A stretch of DNA of 64,000 nt from an uncultured Ectothiorhodospiraceae bacterium (GTDB lineage Bacteria > Pseudomonadota > Gammaproteobacteria > Nitrococcales > Nitrococcaceae). The notes beneath the pieces were generated by a model. That model searched no databases, was not told the DNA's origin, and worked only from the letters and a program-made list of their open reading frames with translations. The position numbers and the translations under genes were made by a program. Below are positions 10,440 through 19,508 of the stretch, piece by piece. Each line of letters starts with the position of its first letter. Position 1 is the stretch's first letter. The DNA lies in contig CAJXKP010000002.1 of NCBI GenBank assembly GCA_913055565.1, positions 1 to 64,000 of the forward strand, written 5' to 3'.

Positions 10440-12383
10440 ATGGCGAACGTTGATATTGCCGAGCCCGAAACGGGCCTCAGTCATCCCCTGACGCCGTTAA
10501 CGGCGGCGGAATTGGAGGATGTGGTACGCATCGTCAGCACGGACGACCGATTCGACGACGATACGATCTTTCATACCGTCACCCTCAAAGAACCGCCCAA
10601 AGAAGATGTTATCGCGTGGCGCAGTGAGCGACCGCTGGCGCGCGAGGCGTTCTGCGTGTTGATGGTGCAGGCTCGCACCTGGGAGGCCGTGGTATCGCTG
10701 GATACCGGAGCGATCCGCTGGCTTGAGGAAAAGCCAGGCGTCCAGCCCGCCATCCTGCTCGAGGAGTTCGTTAACTGTGAGCAGGCCGTCAAGGCCGATC
10801 CCCAGTGGCGGGCGGCGCTGCATGAGCGCGGTATCGAGGATGTCGATCGCGCCATCGTCGATCCCTGGTCGGCGGGGTGTTACGGCGATGAGCGCTGGCC
10901 CGACCGGCGGCTGGCGCGGGCCTACACCTGGCTACGTGGCAGTGACGCCGATGTTGGCTACGGCCGGCCCGTGGATGGGGTTCACGCCATTGTGGATCTG
11001 GAGCGCATGGAGGTGTTGCGCGTCGAGGACTACGGCGAGGTGCCCCTGCCGCCGCTCACGGGCTACTACACCCCGGACAGCGTGGGGCCCGTTCGGCCGG
11101 ATCTAAAACCGTTGGAGATCGTCCAGCCGGAGGGGCCCAGCTTTAGCGTCGAGGGCAATCGTGTGGATTGGCAGGGGTGGGCCTTTCGGGTGGGTTTCAC
11201 CCCGCGGGAGGGCCTGGTCCTCCATCAGATCAGTTACCGGGATAAGGGGCGTGAGCGACCGGTGCTGTATCGCGCGGCCCTGTCCGAGATGGTGGTGCCT
11301 TACGGCGATCCGGGGCCGGTCCATAACCGTAAGAACGCCTTTGATGTCGGCGAGTACGGCGTCGGGCGCTTGGCCAACTCGCTGACCTTGGGCTGCGACT
11401 GCCTGGGGACGATCCAGTACTTCGACGTCGATCAGGTCACGGCGGCCGGCGAGGTCATGCGGATGCCCCGGGTGATCTGCCTGCACGAGGAGGATGCCGG
11501 TACCCTGTGGAAGCATACGGATTGGCGCAGCGAGCATTGCGAGGTGCGGCGCTCGCGGCGCCTCGTTATCTCGTTCTTTGCCACAGTGGGCAACTACGAC
11601 TACGGCTTCTACTGGAACTTCTACCAGGACGGGAGCATGGACACCGAGATCAAGCTCACCGGGTGCCTGTCGGTGGGGGCGCTACCGCCCGGTGAGCAGC
11701 CGCAGTATGGGACGCTCGTCTCGGAGCAGCTCTACGCGCCGATCCATCAGCACTTCTTCAACTTCCGCCTAGACCCTATGATCGATGGCCGCGCGAATAC
11801 GGTCTATGAGCAGGATACCGTGGCTGAGGCCCCGGACCCGTCGGTGAATCCGCATCTTAACGCCTACTACCCGGTGAGCCGCGCCATCCGTAACGAGCGT
11901 GAGGCAGCGCGGGATGCCGACCCGCTGCGCGCGCGGACGTGGCAGATCACCAACCCGTCGGTGACCAATGCGATGGGGCAGCCAGTCTCGTATAAACTCG
12001 TCCCTGGTGAGACCGTGCAGCCATTCGCGCATGACAACGCGCCGCTCATGCAGCGGGCGGCGTTCATCGGCAAGCCCTTCTGGGTGACGGCTCATGACGA
12101 GCGTGAGCAGTTCGCCGCGGGCGACTACATCAATCAACATCCAGGCGGCGACGGCCTCCCCGCCTACCAGGCTCACGAGCGCGACCTGGAGGATACCGAT
12201 GTGGTGGTGTGGTATACCGTCGGGCACCATCATATCCCGCGGCCGGAGGACTGGCCGGTGATGCCGGTCCTCAAGGCGGGCTTCGCCTTGCGCCCGGTGG
12301 GCTTCTTCGATGGCAATCCCGCCATGGATGTACCGCCGCCGGGCTCGAAGCAGAGCTGCGAGGCGGGCTGCTCGGGTAGCTGA
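10440..12383 (+). CDS. Copper amine oxidase (topaquinone-dependent), candidate methylamine oxidase
   Basis: Oxidises a primary amine to an aldehyde, ammonia and hydrogen peroxide. The 647-residue protein has the catalytic domain with the TPQ precursor Tyr386 in TVGNYDYGF, copper ligands His436 and His438 in HQHFF, and a third His region near the C-terminus (HHHIPRPEDW). The N-terminus MANVDIAEPE has no signal peptide, as in cytoplasmic bacterial enzymes. Some family members, for example in Arthrobacter P1, oxidise methylamine; others prefer tyramine, histamine or phenethylamine. The neighbouring methylamine genes and a similar promoter favour methylamine or a related amine, but substrate cannot be read from sequence. 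GGGAGGGG precedes the ATG. Confidence 0.9.
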   Translation: MANVDIAEPETGLSHPLTPLTAAELEDVVRIVSTDDRFDDDTIFHTVTLKEPPKEDVIAWRSERPLAREAFCVLMVQARTWEAVVSLDTGAIRWLEEKPGVQPAILLEEFVNCEQAVKADPQWRAALHERGIEDVDRAIVDPWSAGCYGDERWPDRRLARAYTWLRGSDADVGYGRPVDGVHAIVDLERMEVLRVEDYGEVPLPPLTGYYTPDSVGPVRPDLKPLEIVQPEGPSFSVEGNRVDWQGWAFRVGFTPREGLVLHQISYRDKGRERPVLYRAALSEMVVPYGDPGPVHNRKNAFDVGEYGVGRLANSLTLGCDCLGTIQYFDVDQVTAAGEVMRMPRVICLHEEDAGTLWKHTDWRSEHCEVRRSRRLVISFFATVGNYDYGFYWNFYQDGSMDTEIKLTGCLSVGALPPGEQPQYGTLVSEQLYAPIHQHFFNFRLDPMIDGRANTVYEQDTVAEAPDPSVNPHLNAYYPVSRAIRNEREAARDADPLRARTWQITNPSVTNAMGQPVSYKLVPGETVQPFAHDNAPLMQRAAFIGKPFWVTAHDEREQFAAGDYINQHPGGDGLPAYQAHERDLEDTDVVVWYTVGHHHIPRPEDWPVMPVLKAGFALRPVGFFDGNPAMDVPPPGSKQSCEAGCSGS

Positions 12384-12400
12384 TCGGCAGGCCTGGCGTC

Positions 12401-12422
12401 CGGCCCCGCGGCCGCGGGGCCG
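12401..12422. terminator. GC-rich palindrome between convergent genes
   Basis: A perfect 22-base palindrome of G and C centred at 12411/12412 lies between the stops of the amine oxidase (+) and tdm (-). It could form a stable hairpin in both transcripts. There is no T-run, so a bidirectional terminator function is probable rather than certain. Confidence 0.45.
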
Positions 12423-12437
12423 GGCGGTACCGGCGGG

Positions 12438-14795
12438 CTACATCTTCAATCGCTCTTTTTTGGGGTCGAAATGGGGGAAGGGGACGACGGTTGCCGGTAG
12501 GCGCTTCTGCTGGCCGTCGAGCTTGCCGACCTCCAGGCGAGTGCCGGATGCGGTGTATTCAACCGAGGCCCGGCAGAGGGCGATATTCTTGCTCAGAATC
12601 GGGGAGCGCACGCCGCTGGTGACGACGCCGACCTTTTGCCGGCCGACATAGACGCAGTCGCCATGATCCACGGGCTCGTCGGCGTCGATCTCGAGCCCGA
12701 CGAGTTGGCGCTGCGGCGCCATCCGACGGCGGGCGAGGGCGTCCGATCCGATGAAGGCATCCGTCTTGTTCTTGGGCACGACGAAGCCGATGCCCGCCTC
12801 GAAGGGGTCGGTTTGATCATCGAATTCGTGGTCCGCGGCCACCAGGCCGGCCTCGATGCGCAGCATGTCCATGGCAGCGGTTCCCATGGGCGTCACACCG
12901 AGATCGGCGCCCGCCTGCTCGATCTCGCGCCAAATCGTGTCGGCGTCGTCGGGATGGCAGAACACCTCGTAGCCGAGCTCGCCGGTGTAGCCGGTGCGCG
13001 AGACGATCATCGGCCGCCCATCCTCATGGTGTAGCCGGGCGATAGCGAAACGCATGAGGCCCATCTCCGTTACGGTGGGCTGATCGGGGCGGGTCCAGAC
13101 GATGCGCTCGAGGATCTCGCGGCTCCGTGGGCCTTGGACCGAGACGTTGTGCAGCTGATCGGTGGCGGTCTTGATGATGACGTTAAAGCCGCCCTCGTTC
13201 GCCTGCTCCCGCAACCAGTCCCCGCAGTAGTCACTGCCGCTGACCCAGCGGAAGTTATCGCGCCCGAGCCGGAAGAGGGTGCCGTCATCGATGATGGTGC
13301 CATTGGTGTAGCTCAGAACGGCGTAGCTGATCTGCCCGGTACCCAGGCGCCGGACATCGCGGGTAAAGCAATACTGACACAATACCTCGGCGTCGGGCCC
13401 CATGATCTCGAACTTGCGGAGGGCGGAGAGGTCGATCATGGCGGCCTGCTCGCGGCACGCCCAGTATTCCGTGGTGGCGCCGTACTGTGGGAAATCGACA
13501 GGCAGCCAATAACCGTTGACCTCGCCGAAGTTTCGGGTCAGTTGCGATGTGCGGGCATGGAAGCCGGTCTCCCGGGTCATGACTACCTCCGAGTCGGGGC
13601 GCGGGCGAAAGCCGATGGCGCGGCGCGCCGCCAGGTTGGATTCGTAAACGCGGACATGGATGTCCGTTGGGCGCCAGCCGTTGGCCGGGTCGATGTCATC
13701 CGGACACGCCGATGACACGCAGACGAGGTCGGTCAGGGCCCGCAGCAGGACGTAATCCCCCGGCCGGGACCACGGCTCGTCCAGCGCCAGGACGTTGTTG
13801 TCGAGCTCAGTGTTGTAGAAGAAATTCATGGACGCCCAGCCGCGCCGCGGCGCCACGTCGTAGGGATCGAGTTCGGCATTGAAGTTATCGGTGCAATTGC
13901 GGTGCCCGAAGTAGCCCATCTCCTCGTAGTACTTGGGATTGCAGGCGAGGGCGAAGGCATCATGGCGGTTGCAGGTGTCCTGCACCGTCTCGACCAGCGG
14001 CTGGAAGTCGGCGTCGTAATACTTGGCGTGCAGCCCCGGCTGCGGCGAGCTCATGCCCATCAGCGTTCGCGTGGTCGTGACATCGAGGCAACGCTCGATC
14101 CCACTCTCTAGTGGCTGGGTTCGGAATGCCTGAAAGTCCGAGCACTGCCGGCCGGCTACATCGATGATCTGGATCCATTGGCCCGCCTTAACCTCGTAGG
14201 CGCGAGCCGTAGCACTGTCGACGCGGATATCCTGTATCGGTTCGGCGAGCGGCTCGGGCAGTGCCTGTTGATCGGCCTCGCCGCGTGCGGGGTCCGCCCG
14301 CTCGACGAAAACGGCCAGATCCGTGGGTGGATTCTGCGCGTCCACCGCCATGGGGCCGCCCACGGCTACCACGACGCACACACCATCAGCCGATGCCGTC
14401 AGTGATGCCTGACCGCCCGCCCGTGTACCGGCGCCCAGGAGACGGCTCGCGCTTGCGCCGTTAGTTGCGAGGCCACGCGCGTGGAGGCGTTCGCGCAACC
14501 GTTTAGCGTCCGGACCGGTCCCGGCCATCAGGCCGTGCAGACCGTCGGCGCTACTATTGGGTTGCTGCTCGAACACGCCGGGATCGGCCCGGCCATTCAC
14601 GAAACCGATGACCTCGGCTGTTTGCTCGCCTTCGATATCGACGATCCGGATTCGATCGCCGGCGAAGATCGCAAAGACCGTCGCCGCGCCGCCCGTCACC
14701 GGGTAGCGCTCAGTGCCCGGCGGTAACACGGGCTCGCCGGGTCGTTGCGTGCGCTCCAGTGGCGTGGCGGCGGGCGACGTTAAAACGCTCGCCAT
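12438..14795 (-). CDS. tdm: Trimethylamine N-oxide demethylase (DUF1989-GcvT fusion)
   Basis: Splits trimethylamine N-oxide into dimethylamine and formaldehyde, with tetrahydrofolate able to take up the formaldehyde. The 785-residue chain has two DUF1989-like segments in its N-terminal half (about 25-170 and 185-400, with Cys in RQCSDFQ, QDTCNRHDAF and VSSACPDD as possible zinc ligands) and a GcvT-type folate-binding domain in the C-terminal half (about 410-770, with SRTGYTGELGYEVF). Length and domain order are those of the Tdm family. GGAG lies before the ATG. It is the last gene of the cupin-dmmA-reductase-demethylase-tmm-tdm operon, next to the tmm that makes its substrate. Confidence 0.9.
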   Translation of the reverse strand: MASVLTSPAATPLERTQRPGEPVLPPGTERYPVTGGAATVFAIFAGDRIRIVDIEGEQTAEVIGFVNGRADPGVFEQQPNSSADGLHGLMAGTGPDAKRLRERLHARGLATNGASASRLLGAGTRAGGQASLTASADGVCVVVAVGGPMAVDAQNPPTDLAVFVERADPARGEADQQALPEPLAEPIQDIRVDSATARAYEVKAGQWIQIIDVAGRQCSDFQAFRTQPLESGIERCLDVTTTRTLMGMSSPQPGLHAKYYDADFQPLVETVQDTCNRHDAFALACNPKYYEEMGYFGHRNCTDNFNAELDPYDVAPRRGWASMNFFYNTELDNNVLALDEPWSRPGDYVLLRALTDLVCVSSACPDDIDPANGWRPTDIHVRVYESNLAARRAIGFRPRPDSEVVMTRETGFHARTSQLTRNFGEVNGYWLPVDFPQYGATTEYWACREQAAMIDLSALRKFEIMGPDAEVLCQYCFTRDVRRLGTGQISYAVLSYTNGTIIDDGTLFRLGRDNFRWVSGSDYCGDWLREQANEGGFNVIIKTATDQLHNVSVQGPRSREILERIVWTRPDQPTVTEMGLMRFAIARLHHEDGRPMIVSRTGYTGELGYEVFCHPDDADTIWREIEQAGADLGVTPMGTAAMDMLRIEAGLVAADHEFDDQTDPFEAGIGFVVPKNKTDAFIGSDALARRRMAPQRQLVGLEIDADEPVDHGDCVYVGRQKVGVVTSGVRSPILSKNIALCRASVEYTASGTRLEVGKLDGQQKRLPATVVPFPHFDPKKERLKM

Positions 14796-14862
14796 AGGAA
14801 ATCTCCGTTGAAGGCGGCTCGACGCGTCGGCACCGTCCGCCGACGCGTCGCCGCTGGTGGGT

Positions 14863-16230
14863 TCAGGCGGACTGGGTCTTCTGCATGCCGTCCCCGATGT
14901 AGGTGGTCATGCGGTCGTCGAGTGCATACCACCAGTCGGTGTGGTGCGGTGTCGACGTTGTCCCGGTGACCGGCGACTTGAATTGGTAGTGGTCGCGATA
15001 GGTCACGATGTTCTCGTCCTTGTGCTCCTCCCACTGCTTGAACATCTCGCGCGTGAGATCGATATCGAAGGCCGGATAATCGGTCAACTGGGTCATGTCG
15101 GCGATGTGATCGGCCTGGAAGTCGATATCATCGAACGCCCCGTCGAGCTGCGTCTCATACTCGCGCCACTTGCGGTAATCCTGCTCCCGCTCGGTATAGC
15201 CCGGCATCGCAAAACGGCCAATGATGTAGTCCCGCGCCAGCCAGGCCTCGGCATCGAACATGGTGAAGGTGTAGTACTGGTCCTGCATGCCGAGATACAT
15301 CACGTTCGGGTCATCGAGCCAGAACACGCCCTTATAGAGGTTGTCCGGATACAGCCGGTTGCTGGTGGTGAGCTTGAGATCCTCGGCCATGAACGGGAAG
15401 CTGTGTTGGTAGCCGGTGCACAGAATAATGGCGTCGATCTCGCGCGTTGAGCCGTCGCGGAAGTAGGCCGTGGAACCACTCATCTGAGTCAGTTGCGGCA
15501 CCTCCTCGATACCGTCGGGCCAATCGAAGCCCATCGGGCTGGTACGATAGCTGATCGTAATCGGCCCCGAGCCGTACTTCTTGCACTGCAAGGCGATGTC
15601 CTCGGCGGAATAGCTGCTGCCCATAACGAGTAGGCGCTTGCCGACGAACTCGTTGGCATCCCGGAAGTCGTGGGAGTGGAGAATCCGGCCCGGGAAACGG
15701 TCGAAGCCGGGGTATTCCGGGACATTCGGAATGGAGAAATGCCCCGTGCCAACGATGACGTAATCGAAGTACTCCGTCCGGCTGTTGCCGGTATTGAGCT
15801 CCTCGATCGTTACCTCGTAGCCGCTCCCGCTGGTGTCGTTGTCCACCCAGCGCACCGCGGTGTTGTACTGGATGAAGCGACCGACATCGTTCTTCTGGGC
15901 GCGGCCGCTGATGTAGTCATAGAGGACCTCGCGCGGGGGGAACGACGGTATGGCCCGACCGAAGTGGTAATCGAAGCTGTAATCGGCGAATTCCAGCAGT
16001 TCCTTCGGGGCGTTGGACCAGAGATAGCGGTACATGCTGCCGTGCACCGGCTCGCCGAACTCGTCCAGGCCGGTGCGCCAGGTGTAGTTCCACAGGCCAC
16101 CCCAGTAGCTCTGCTTCTCAAAGCATTCCACCTCGGGCGTGGTAGCCCCCTGTTTACGCGCCTCTTCAAAGGCGTGTAGCTGCGCCAGGCCACAAGGCCC
16201 GGCGCCGATGATGGCTACTCGTTCGGTCAT
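14863..16230 (-). CDS. tmm: Trimethylamine monooxygenase (flavin-containing)
   Basis: An FAD and NADPH-dependent monooxygenase converting trimethylamine to trimethylamine N-oxide. The 455-residue protein shows the FAD motif GAGPCG at residues 8-13, the FMO signature FPGRILHSHDF, and the NADPH motif GSSYSAE. MYRYLWSNAPKELLEF and FPPREVLYDY are typical of bacterial Tmm rather than of other FMOs. TGGAGG lies 9 bases before the ATG at 16230; the longer frame upstream has no homologous residues and crosses the previous gene. Its position between the dimethylamine enzyme and tdm supports the assignment. Confidence 0.92.
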   Translation of the reverse strand: MTERVAIIGAGPCGLAQLHAFEEARKQGATTPEVECFEKQSYWGGLWNYTWRTGLDEFGEPVHGSMYRYLWSNAPKELLEFADYSFDYHFGRAIPSFPPREVLYDYISGRAQKNDVGRFIQYNTAVRWVDNDTSGSGYEVTIEELNTGNSRTEYFDYVIVGTGHFSIPNVPEYPGFDRFPGRILHSHDFRDANEFVGKRLLVMGSSYSAEDIALQCKKYGSGPITISYRTSPMGFDWPDGIEEVPQLTQMSGSTAYFRDGSTREIDAIILCTGYQHSFPFMAEDLKLTTSNRLYPDNLYKGVFWLDDPNVMYLGMQDQYYTFTMFDAEAWLARDYIIGRFAMPGYTEREQDYRKWREYETQLDGAFDDIDFQADHIADMTQLTDYPAFDIDLTREMFKQWEEHKDENIVTYRDHYQFKSPVTGTTSTPHHTDWWYALDDRMTTYIGDGMQKTQSA

Positions 16231-16343
16231 GACTGCTAACCTCCACTGCACTGTCGGTCGTTGTTGAGTAGTTCGAGTAACCGGCGATACCAGCAAACGG
16301 CGCGCCAACCGTGCTGGTGCGCCGCAGCTAGTAGCGTTCGCCG

Positions 16344-17408
16344 TTATTCCGGGGCTGCCCCCGGCGTGAGCTCGGCGCCGTCGTCGAACGGCGCTAGGTA
16401 GTCGACGACCATGGGCCGATAGCCGATAAAGCCCTTGTAGTCGGCAAGGTCTTCCGGGAGCGTCTTGATGACGCGGTGCATGCGCTTGGCCCACTTCGGG
16501 ATCGTGACGAGCTCGTTGAGGCTGATCAGATAGCAGCGGATGCTGAATAGGACGGCGTTGCTCCGCGGCAGGCGATAAAGGCTCTGGAGCTCGACGCGTA
16601 GATGGGCGTAATCGCCCACGTTTTCGGGCGTGACGGTGGCGCGGTCGATGCCCCACTTGTGGTAGTTCTCGGGCGAGGTGTCCATGCGCGGATGCACCGT
16701 CATGGTCCAATTCAGCCGGCGTACGGGCTCACCCACGCGAAGATTGAGCAGATATTTCAGCGCGCGCTCGAACACCCCCATCTCATGGGCGCGCGGGACG
16801 GGGCCATGCCACTCATAGAAGTTCATGCCGAGATCGAACTGCAGCGACCAGTCCGCCTGGCACGTGAGCATGCCGCCATCCATGTAGAGCATGTTGTCGC
16901 GCTGGTCATGAAGGGTGAAATCACCCTGGACCTGGCGCGTGATGTACTCGAACGGCTCGTAGGGCAGGGTATCGGGATCGCCGAAGGTGAACGTGTCCTT
17001 AATCCCCAGCAGACGATTCTCCCAGGTCCACTGGTCGCCATCGCGCGTGAGCACGAAGTAGTCCGGATAGTCGGTGGATAGCGACTCCATGAGGAGCTCA
17101 AGCGTGTCCCACTGGGCCGGCATCATGTGCTCGAGTACGGTGCAGCGGCTGGGGTCCTCCGCGAGGACCTTACGGCGCTCCTCAACCTCTGATAGGTAAT
17201 GCTCGTCGATATCGAACGCGGGGGCGTAGGGCGACCCCGCTGGTCCGCCGTTGTGGGGCTCGATGTTCACCGAGTACATGTACGAGTCCTCGGTGAAGGG
17301 GAACGGGAAGCGACGGATCGCTTTCGGACTATTGGCGAATGTGAAGTCGTCCCGGAAGGTCTCAACGGGCTTGACCTCCGGAACCGCAACGCTGGCTTCG
17401 TTACCCAT
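16344..17408 (-). CDS. Haem-dependent oxidative N-demethylase alpha subunit (DUF3445), dimethylamine monooxygenase
   Basis: Catalytic subunit for oxidative demethylation of dimethylamine to methylamine and formaldehyde. The 354-residue protein is a full DUF3445 (HODM alpha, PAS-like haem fold): it has the FPFTEDSYMYSVNI start, the central WTWENRLLGI region, and the RLNWTMTVHPRMDTSPENYHKW stretch split by conserved aromatic residues. GAGGAGG lies 5 bases before the ATG. It follows its probable reductase by 39 bases and precedes tmm. The gene is part of the dmm set known from Ruegeria and Pseudomonas mendocina; I leave the letter open because naming of these subunits differs. Confidence 0.85.
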   Translation of the reverse strand: MGNEASVAVPEVKPVETFRDDFTFANSPKAIRRFPFPFTEDSYMYSVNIEPHNGGPAGSPYAPAFDIDEHYLSEVEERRKVLAEDPSRCTVLEHMMPAQWDTLELLMESLSTDYPDYFVLTRDGDQWTWENRLLGIKDTFTFGDPDTLPYEPFEYITRQVQGDFTLHDQRDNMLYMDGGMLTCQADWSLQFDLGMNFYEWHGPVPRAHEMGVFERALKYLLNLRVGEPVRRLNWTMTVHPRMDTSPENYHKWGIDRATVTPENVGDYAHLRVELQSLYRLPRSNAVLFSIRCYLISLNELVTIPKWAKRMHRVIKTLPEDLADYKGFIGYRPMVVDYLAPFDDGAELTPGAAPE

Positions 17409-17447
17409 AAGTGCCTCCTCGCCGGTTGGCTGATGGCGTTGCTGTAC

Positions 17448-18413
17448 CTATAGATCCAGAACGACGCGATCCGAGCGCGCCCGGGAGACGCAGATCATCA
17501 TGCTACTGTTCCGGGCCTTGGCCTCGTCGGATAGGAAGTGGTCGTTGTGGTCGATGTCGCCTTCCAGCACGGTCTGCTCACACTGGCCACAGGAGCCACC
17601 ACGGCAGGAGCACGACGGCTGGATGCCGGCTTCCTCGATGGCCTCGAGCGCACTGGCGTTCGCCGGTACTTCCACCTCGCGCTGACTTCGCTCAAGGACA
17701 ACCTTGAAGGGTTTACCCGGCGGTGGGGCAGCGAATTCCTCGGAATGGACGTTGCGTGCCGGCCAGCCGAGCTCGGCTGCGGCCTCGTGGACCGCTTGCG
17801 TGAGTCCCGCGGGGCCGCAGACGTAGGCGTGCGTGCCAAGCGGCTGATCGGCCAGGATCGCGGTGGGATCGACATACTGATCGCGCCCACTCTCGTAGAA
17901 GCGGGTCTGATCGCCGAAGCGCGCGGCGAGGCGGTCACGGAACGCGGCCCCCTCGGCGTCGCGATACTGATAATGCAGCTCGTAAGCGAGGCCGCGCTGG
18001 CGTAGCTCGTGGAGCTGGGCCAGGAAGGGGGTGATACCGATGCCACCGGCGATGAGCACGTGGCGGGGTGCTGTGACCGTGAGCGGGAACAGGTTGGCCG
18101 GGCCCGAGATGGTCATCTCGTCGCCCTCGCGTACCCGCTCGTGCATGTACTGCGCCCCGCCACGGCCCTGATCATCACACCGCACCGATATCTGGTAGGC
18201 GCTGGGGTAGTCCTCAGGCGGCGACATGAGCGAGTAGGGATTGCGATAGGTCCGCTCACCGCCGCGCATCTCGACGACGATGTGGCTACCGCCCGAGAAG
18301 GAGGGTAGGGGGGCACTATCCTCGCGCTCGAACGTGAAGGTCTTGATCGACGGCGTTACCCGCTCGACGCCGGTGACCCGCACCGGGATCTTGGCTTGCT
18401 GTGACAGGATCAT
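17448..18413 (-). CDS. Ferredoxin-NAD(P)H reductase subunit of the N-demethylase
   Basis: Carries electrons from NAD(P)H to the haem demethylase. The 321-residue protein has a FAD-binding ferredoxin-reductase domain (about 1-105), an NAD-binding domain (about 110-220, GGIGITPFLAQLHEL), and a C-terminal plant-type [2Fe-2S] domain with CRGGSCGQC and a later Cys in MMICVSRAR. This is the phthalate-dioxygenase-reductase order. The start codon overlaps the stop of dmmA (ATGA), so the two are translationally coupled. The family also serves other oxygenases; the partner is inferred from the operon. Confidence 0.87.
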   Translation of the reverse strand: MILSQQAKIPVRVTGVERVTPSIKTFTFEREDSAPLPSFSGGSHIVVEMRGGERTYRNPYSLMSPPEDYPSAYQISVRCDDQGRGGAQYMHERVREGDEMTISGPANLFPLTVTAPRHVLIAGGIGITPFLAQLHELRQRGLAYELHYQYRDAEGAAFRDRLAARFGDQTRFYESGRDQYVDPTAILADQPLGTHAYVCGPAGLTQAVHEAAAELGWPARNVHSEEFAAPPPGKPFKVVLERSQREVEVPANASALEAIEEAGIQPSCSCRGGSCGQCEQTVLEGDIDHNDHFLSDEAKARNSSMMICVSRARSDRVVLDL

Positions 18414-19012
18414 GGCTCTAGCTCCTCAGGTTCCGGGACTTCCCCCGGTGCCTCGGCATCCACACACACGCCCTGATAAACGCCCCAGCGGCGTGAGAAG
18501 TGATCGCGAACGAAAAGATGCAGCTCGCAGCCCGGGCACTGGTAGATCGTGGTACTAACGCGCCAGGCCGTCGTCTTGCAGTGGACGCAGATCACCGATC
18601 GGCCCATGAGGCCGCACCGCTCGCGCTGGATGGCGGCCTCTGCCATGCCCAGCTCGCGCGCGGCCCGGATGACCGCCCAGATGAACGGCTCACTGCCGGC
18701 CACGTACATCCGTGTGCCCATGCGGGCGTCACGCAGTACGCCCTGCATGGCTGTAATCACGTCTTCGAGTTGGGCGCTTATGGTTGGGGTCGGGTAGCGG
18801 GCCGCCGTTAGCGTGCTTGAGTGGTCGCTCCCGTCGCCCGGCGTATAGAGCACCGTTATGGTGTCCTCATTTGCCGTGCCGATCAGGCCATCCAGCGTGC
18901 GAGCCAATGACCCCGCCCCGTCAGCCTCACCGATCAGCAAGTGCTGACGTGCTGAGGTGTCCGGCTCAAGACCCGGGTAGTTCGGTTTGCTTTTAATGCC
19001 AGGTTCTGACAT
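18410..19012 (-). CDS. dmmA: Dimethylamine monooxygenase subunit, DmmA family
   Basis: A 200-residue accessory subunit of dimethylamine monooxygenase. The N-terminal part has no motif I can name. The C-terminal part has a zinc-ribbon-like pair of knuckles, CVHCK and CPGC, about 15 residues apart (near residues 143-162), as in the DmmA family. I place the start at 19012 because GAGG lies 9 bases upstream; another ATG 21 bases earlier has no ribosome-binding site. It overlaps the reductase by four bases. Exact biochemical role is not known to me. Confidence 0.78.
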   Translation of the reverse strand: MSEPGIKSKPNYPGLEPDTSARQHLLIGEADGAGSLARTLDGLIGTANEDTITVLYTPGDGSDHSSTLTAARYPTPTISAQLEDVITAMQGVLRDARMGTRMYVAGSEPFIWAVIRAARELGMAEAAIQRERCGLMGRSVICVHCKTTAWRVSTTIYQCPGCELHLFVRDHFSRRWGVYQGVCVDAEAPGEVPEPEELEP

Positions 19013-19087
19013 AGCGGCTGTCCTCACATGCATGGCTTCCGGGATCGCGGTGTCTACGACCGCGAATCCGCATGGGGAGGGAGGGCC

Positions 19088-19444
19088 TTAGCCCTCGCCC
19101 TCCCTGCGTTGACCGCAGAAGAATCCGATACCGTAGTCATCGGTCTCGAAGGTGATGCGGGTGCCGGCCGGGAAGTAGAAGACATCACCTCGCTTGGCGC
19201 TCACGCTGTTACCGCTCTCGTCGGTGATGGTGAAGGCGCCATCGACGATGCACTTCATCTCGTCGTAGGTGTAATCGTAGACGAGCGGCTCGTCGGACTT
19301 CTTCATATGGAAAAAGCCGCTTACGATCGTCTTGTCGGGGTCATTGGAGACCGCGACGTCACCCAACCAGGCGTTGCAGCCCTCCGGGCCCATGCTCGGG
19401 AAATCGCCGTTTATGGCGTTGGGATAATGTTTCATCGTCTGCAT
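19088..19444 (-). CDS. EutQ-like single-domain cupin heading the dmm-tmm-tdm operon
   Basis: A 118-residue cupin of the ethanolamine-utilisation EutQ-like type, with YDEMKCIVDGAFTI and GDVFYFPAGTRITFE as the two cupin motifs. The metal-binding His residues of classical cupins are largely absent. Its function is unknown; similar cupins accompany methylated-amine genes in other bacteria, and a role in formaldehyde or amine handling or in sensing is only a guess. GGGAGG lies 7 bases before the ATG. It is first in the operon, just after the sigma-54 promoter, so it should be strongly expressed with the demethylases. Confidence 0.75.
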   Translation of the reverse strand: MQTMKHYPNAINGDFPSMGPEGCNAWLGDVAVSNDPDKTIVSGFFHMKKSDEPLVYDYTYDEMKCIVDGAFTITDESGNSVSAKRGDVFYFPAGTRITFETDDYGIGFFCGQRREGEG

Positions 19445-19469
19445 CGTGCTGCCTCCCTTTTCGTGTGAA

Positions 19470-19483
19470 GAAACAAACTTTCG
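19470..19483 (-). promoter_or_regulatory. GAAAC-N3-GTTTC type element before the cupin operon
   Basis: On the minus strand the bases read CGAAAGTTTGTTTC, one mismatch from the perfect repeat CGAAAC-N3-GTTTCG. It is centred about 7 bases after the predicted sigma-54 transcription start. Confidence 0.5.
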
Positions 19484-19492
19484 ATATAAGAA

Positions 19493-19508
19493 TGCAAGTA
19501 CTCTGCCA
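19493..19508 (-). promoter_or_regulatory. Sigma-54 promoter of the cupin-dmm-tmm-tdm operon
   Basis: On the minus strand TGGCAGAGTACTTGCA has a perfect GG-N10-GC pair, TGGCA and TTGCA. The predicted start is near 19482, giving a leader of about 38 bases before the cupin. Confidence 0.8.

Noticed and set aside
14857-16179. Long plus-strand open frames opposite tmm
   Set aside because: They are the complement of a high-GC gene whose codon structure keeps the other strand open; the tmm motifs settle the direction.
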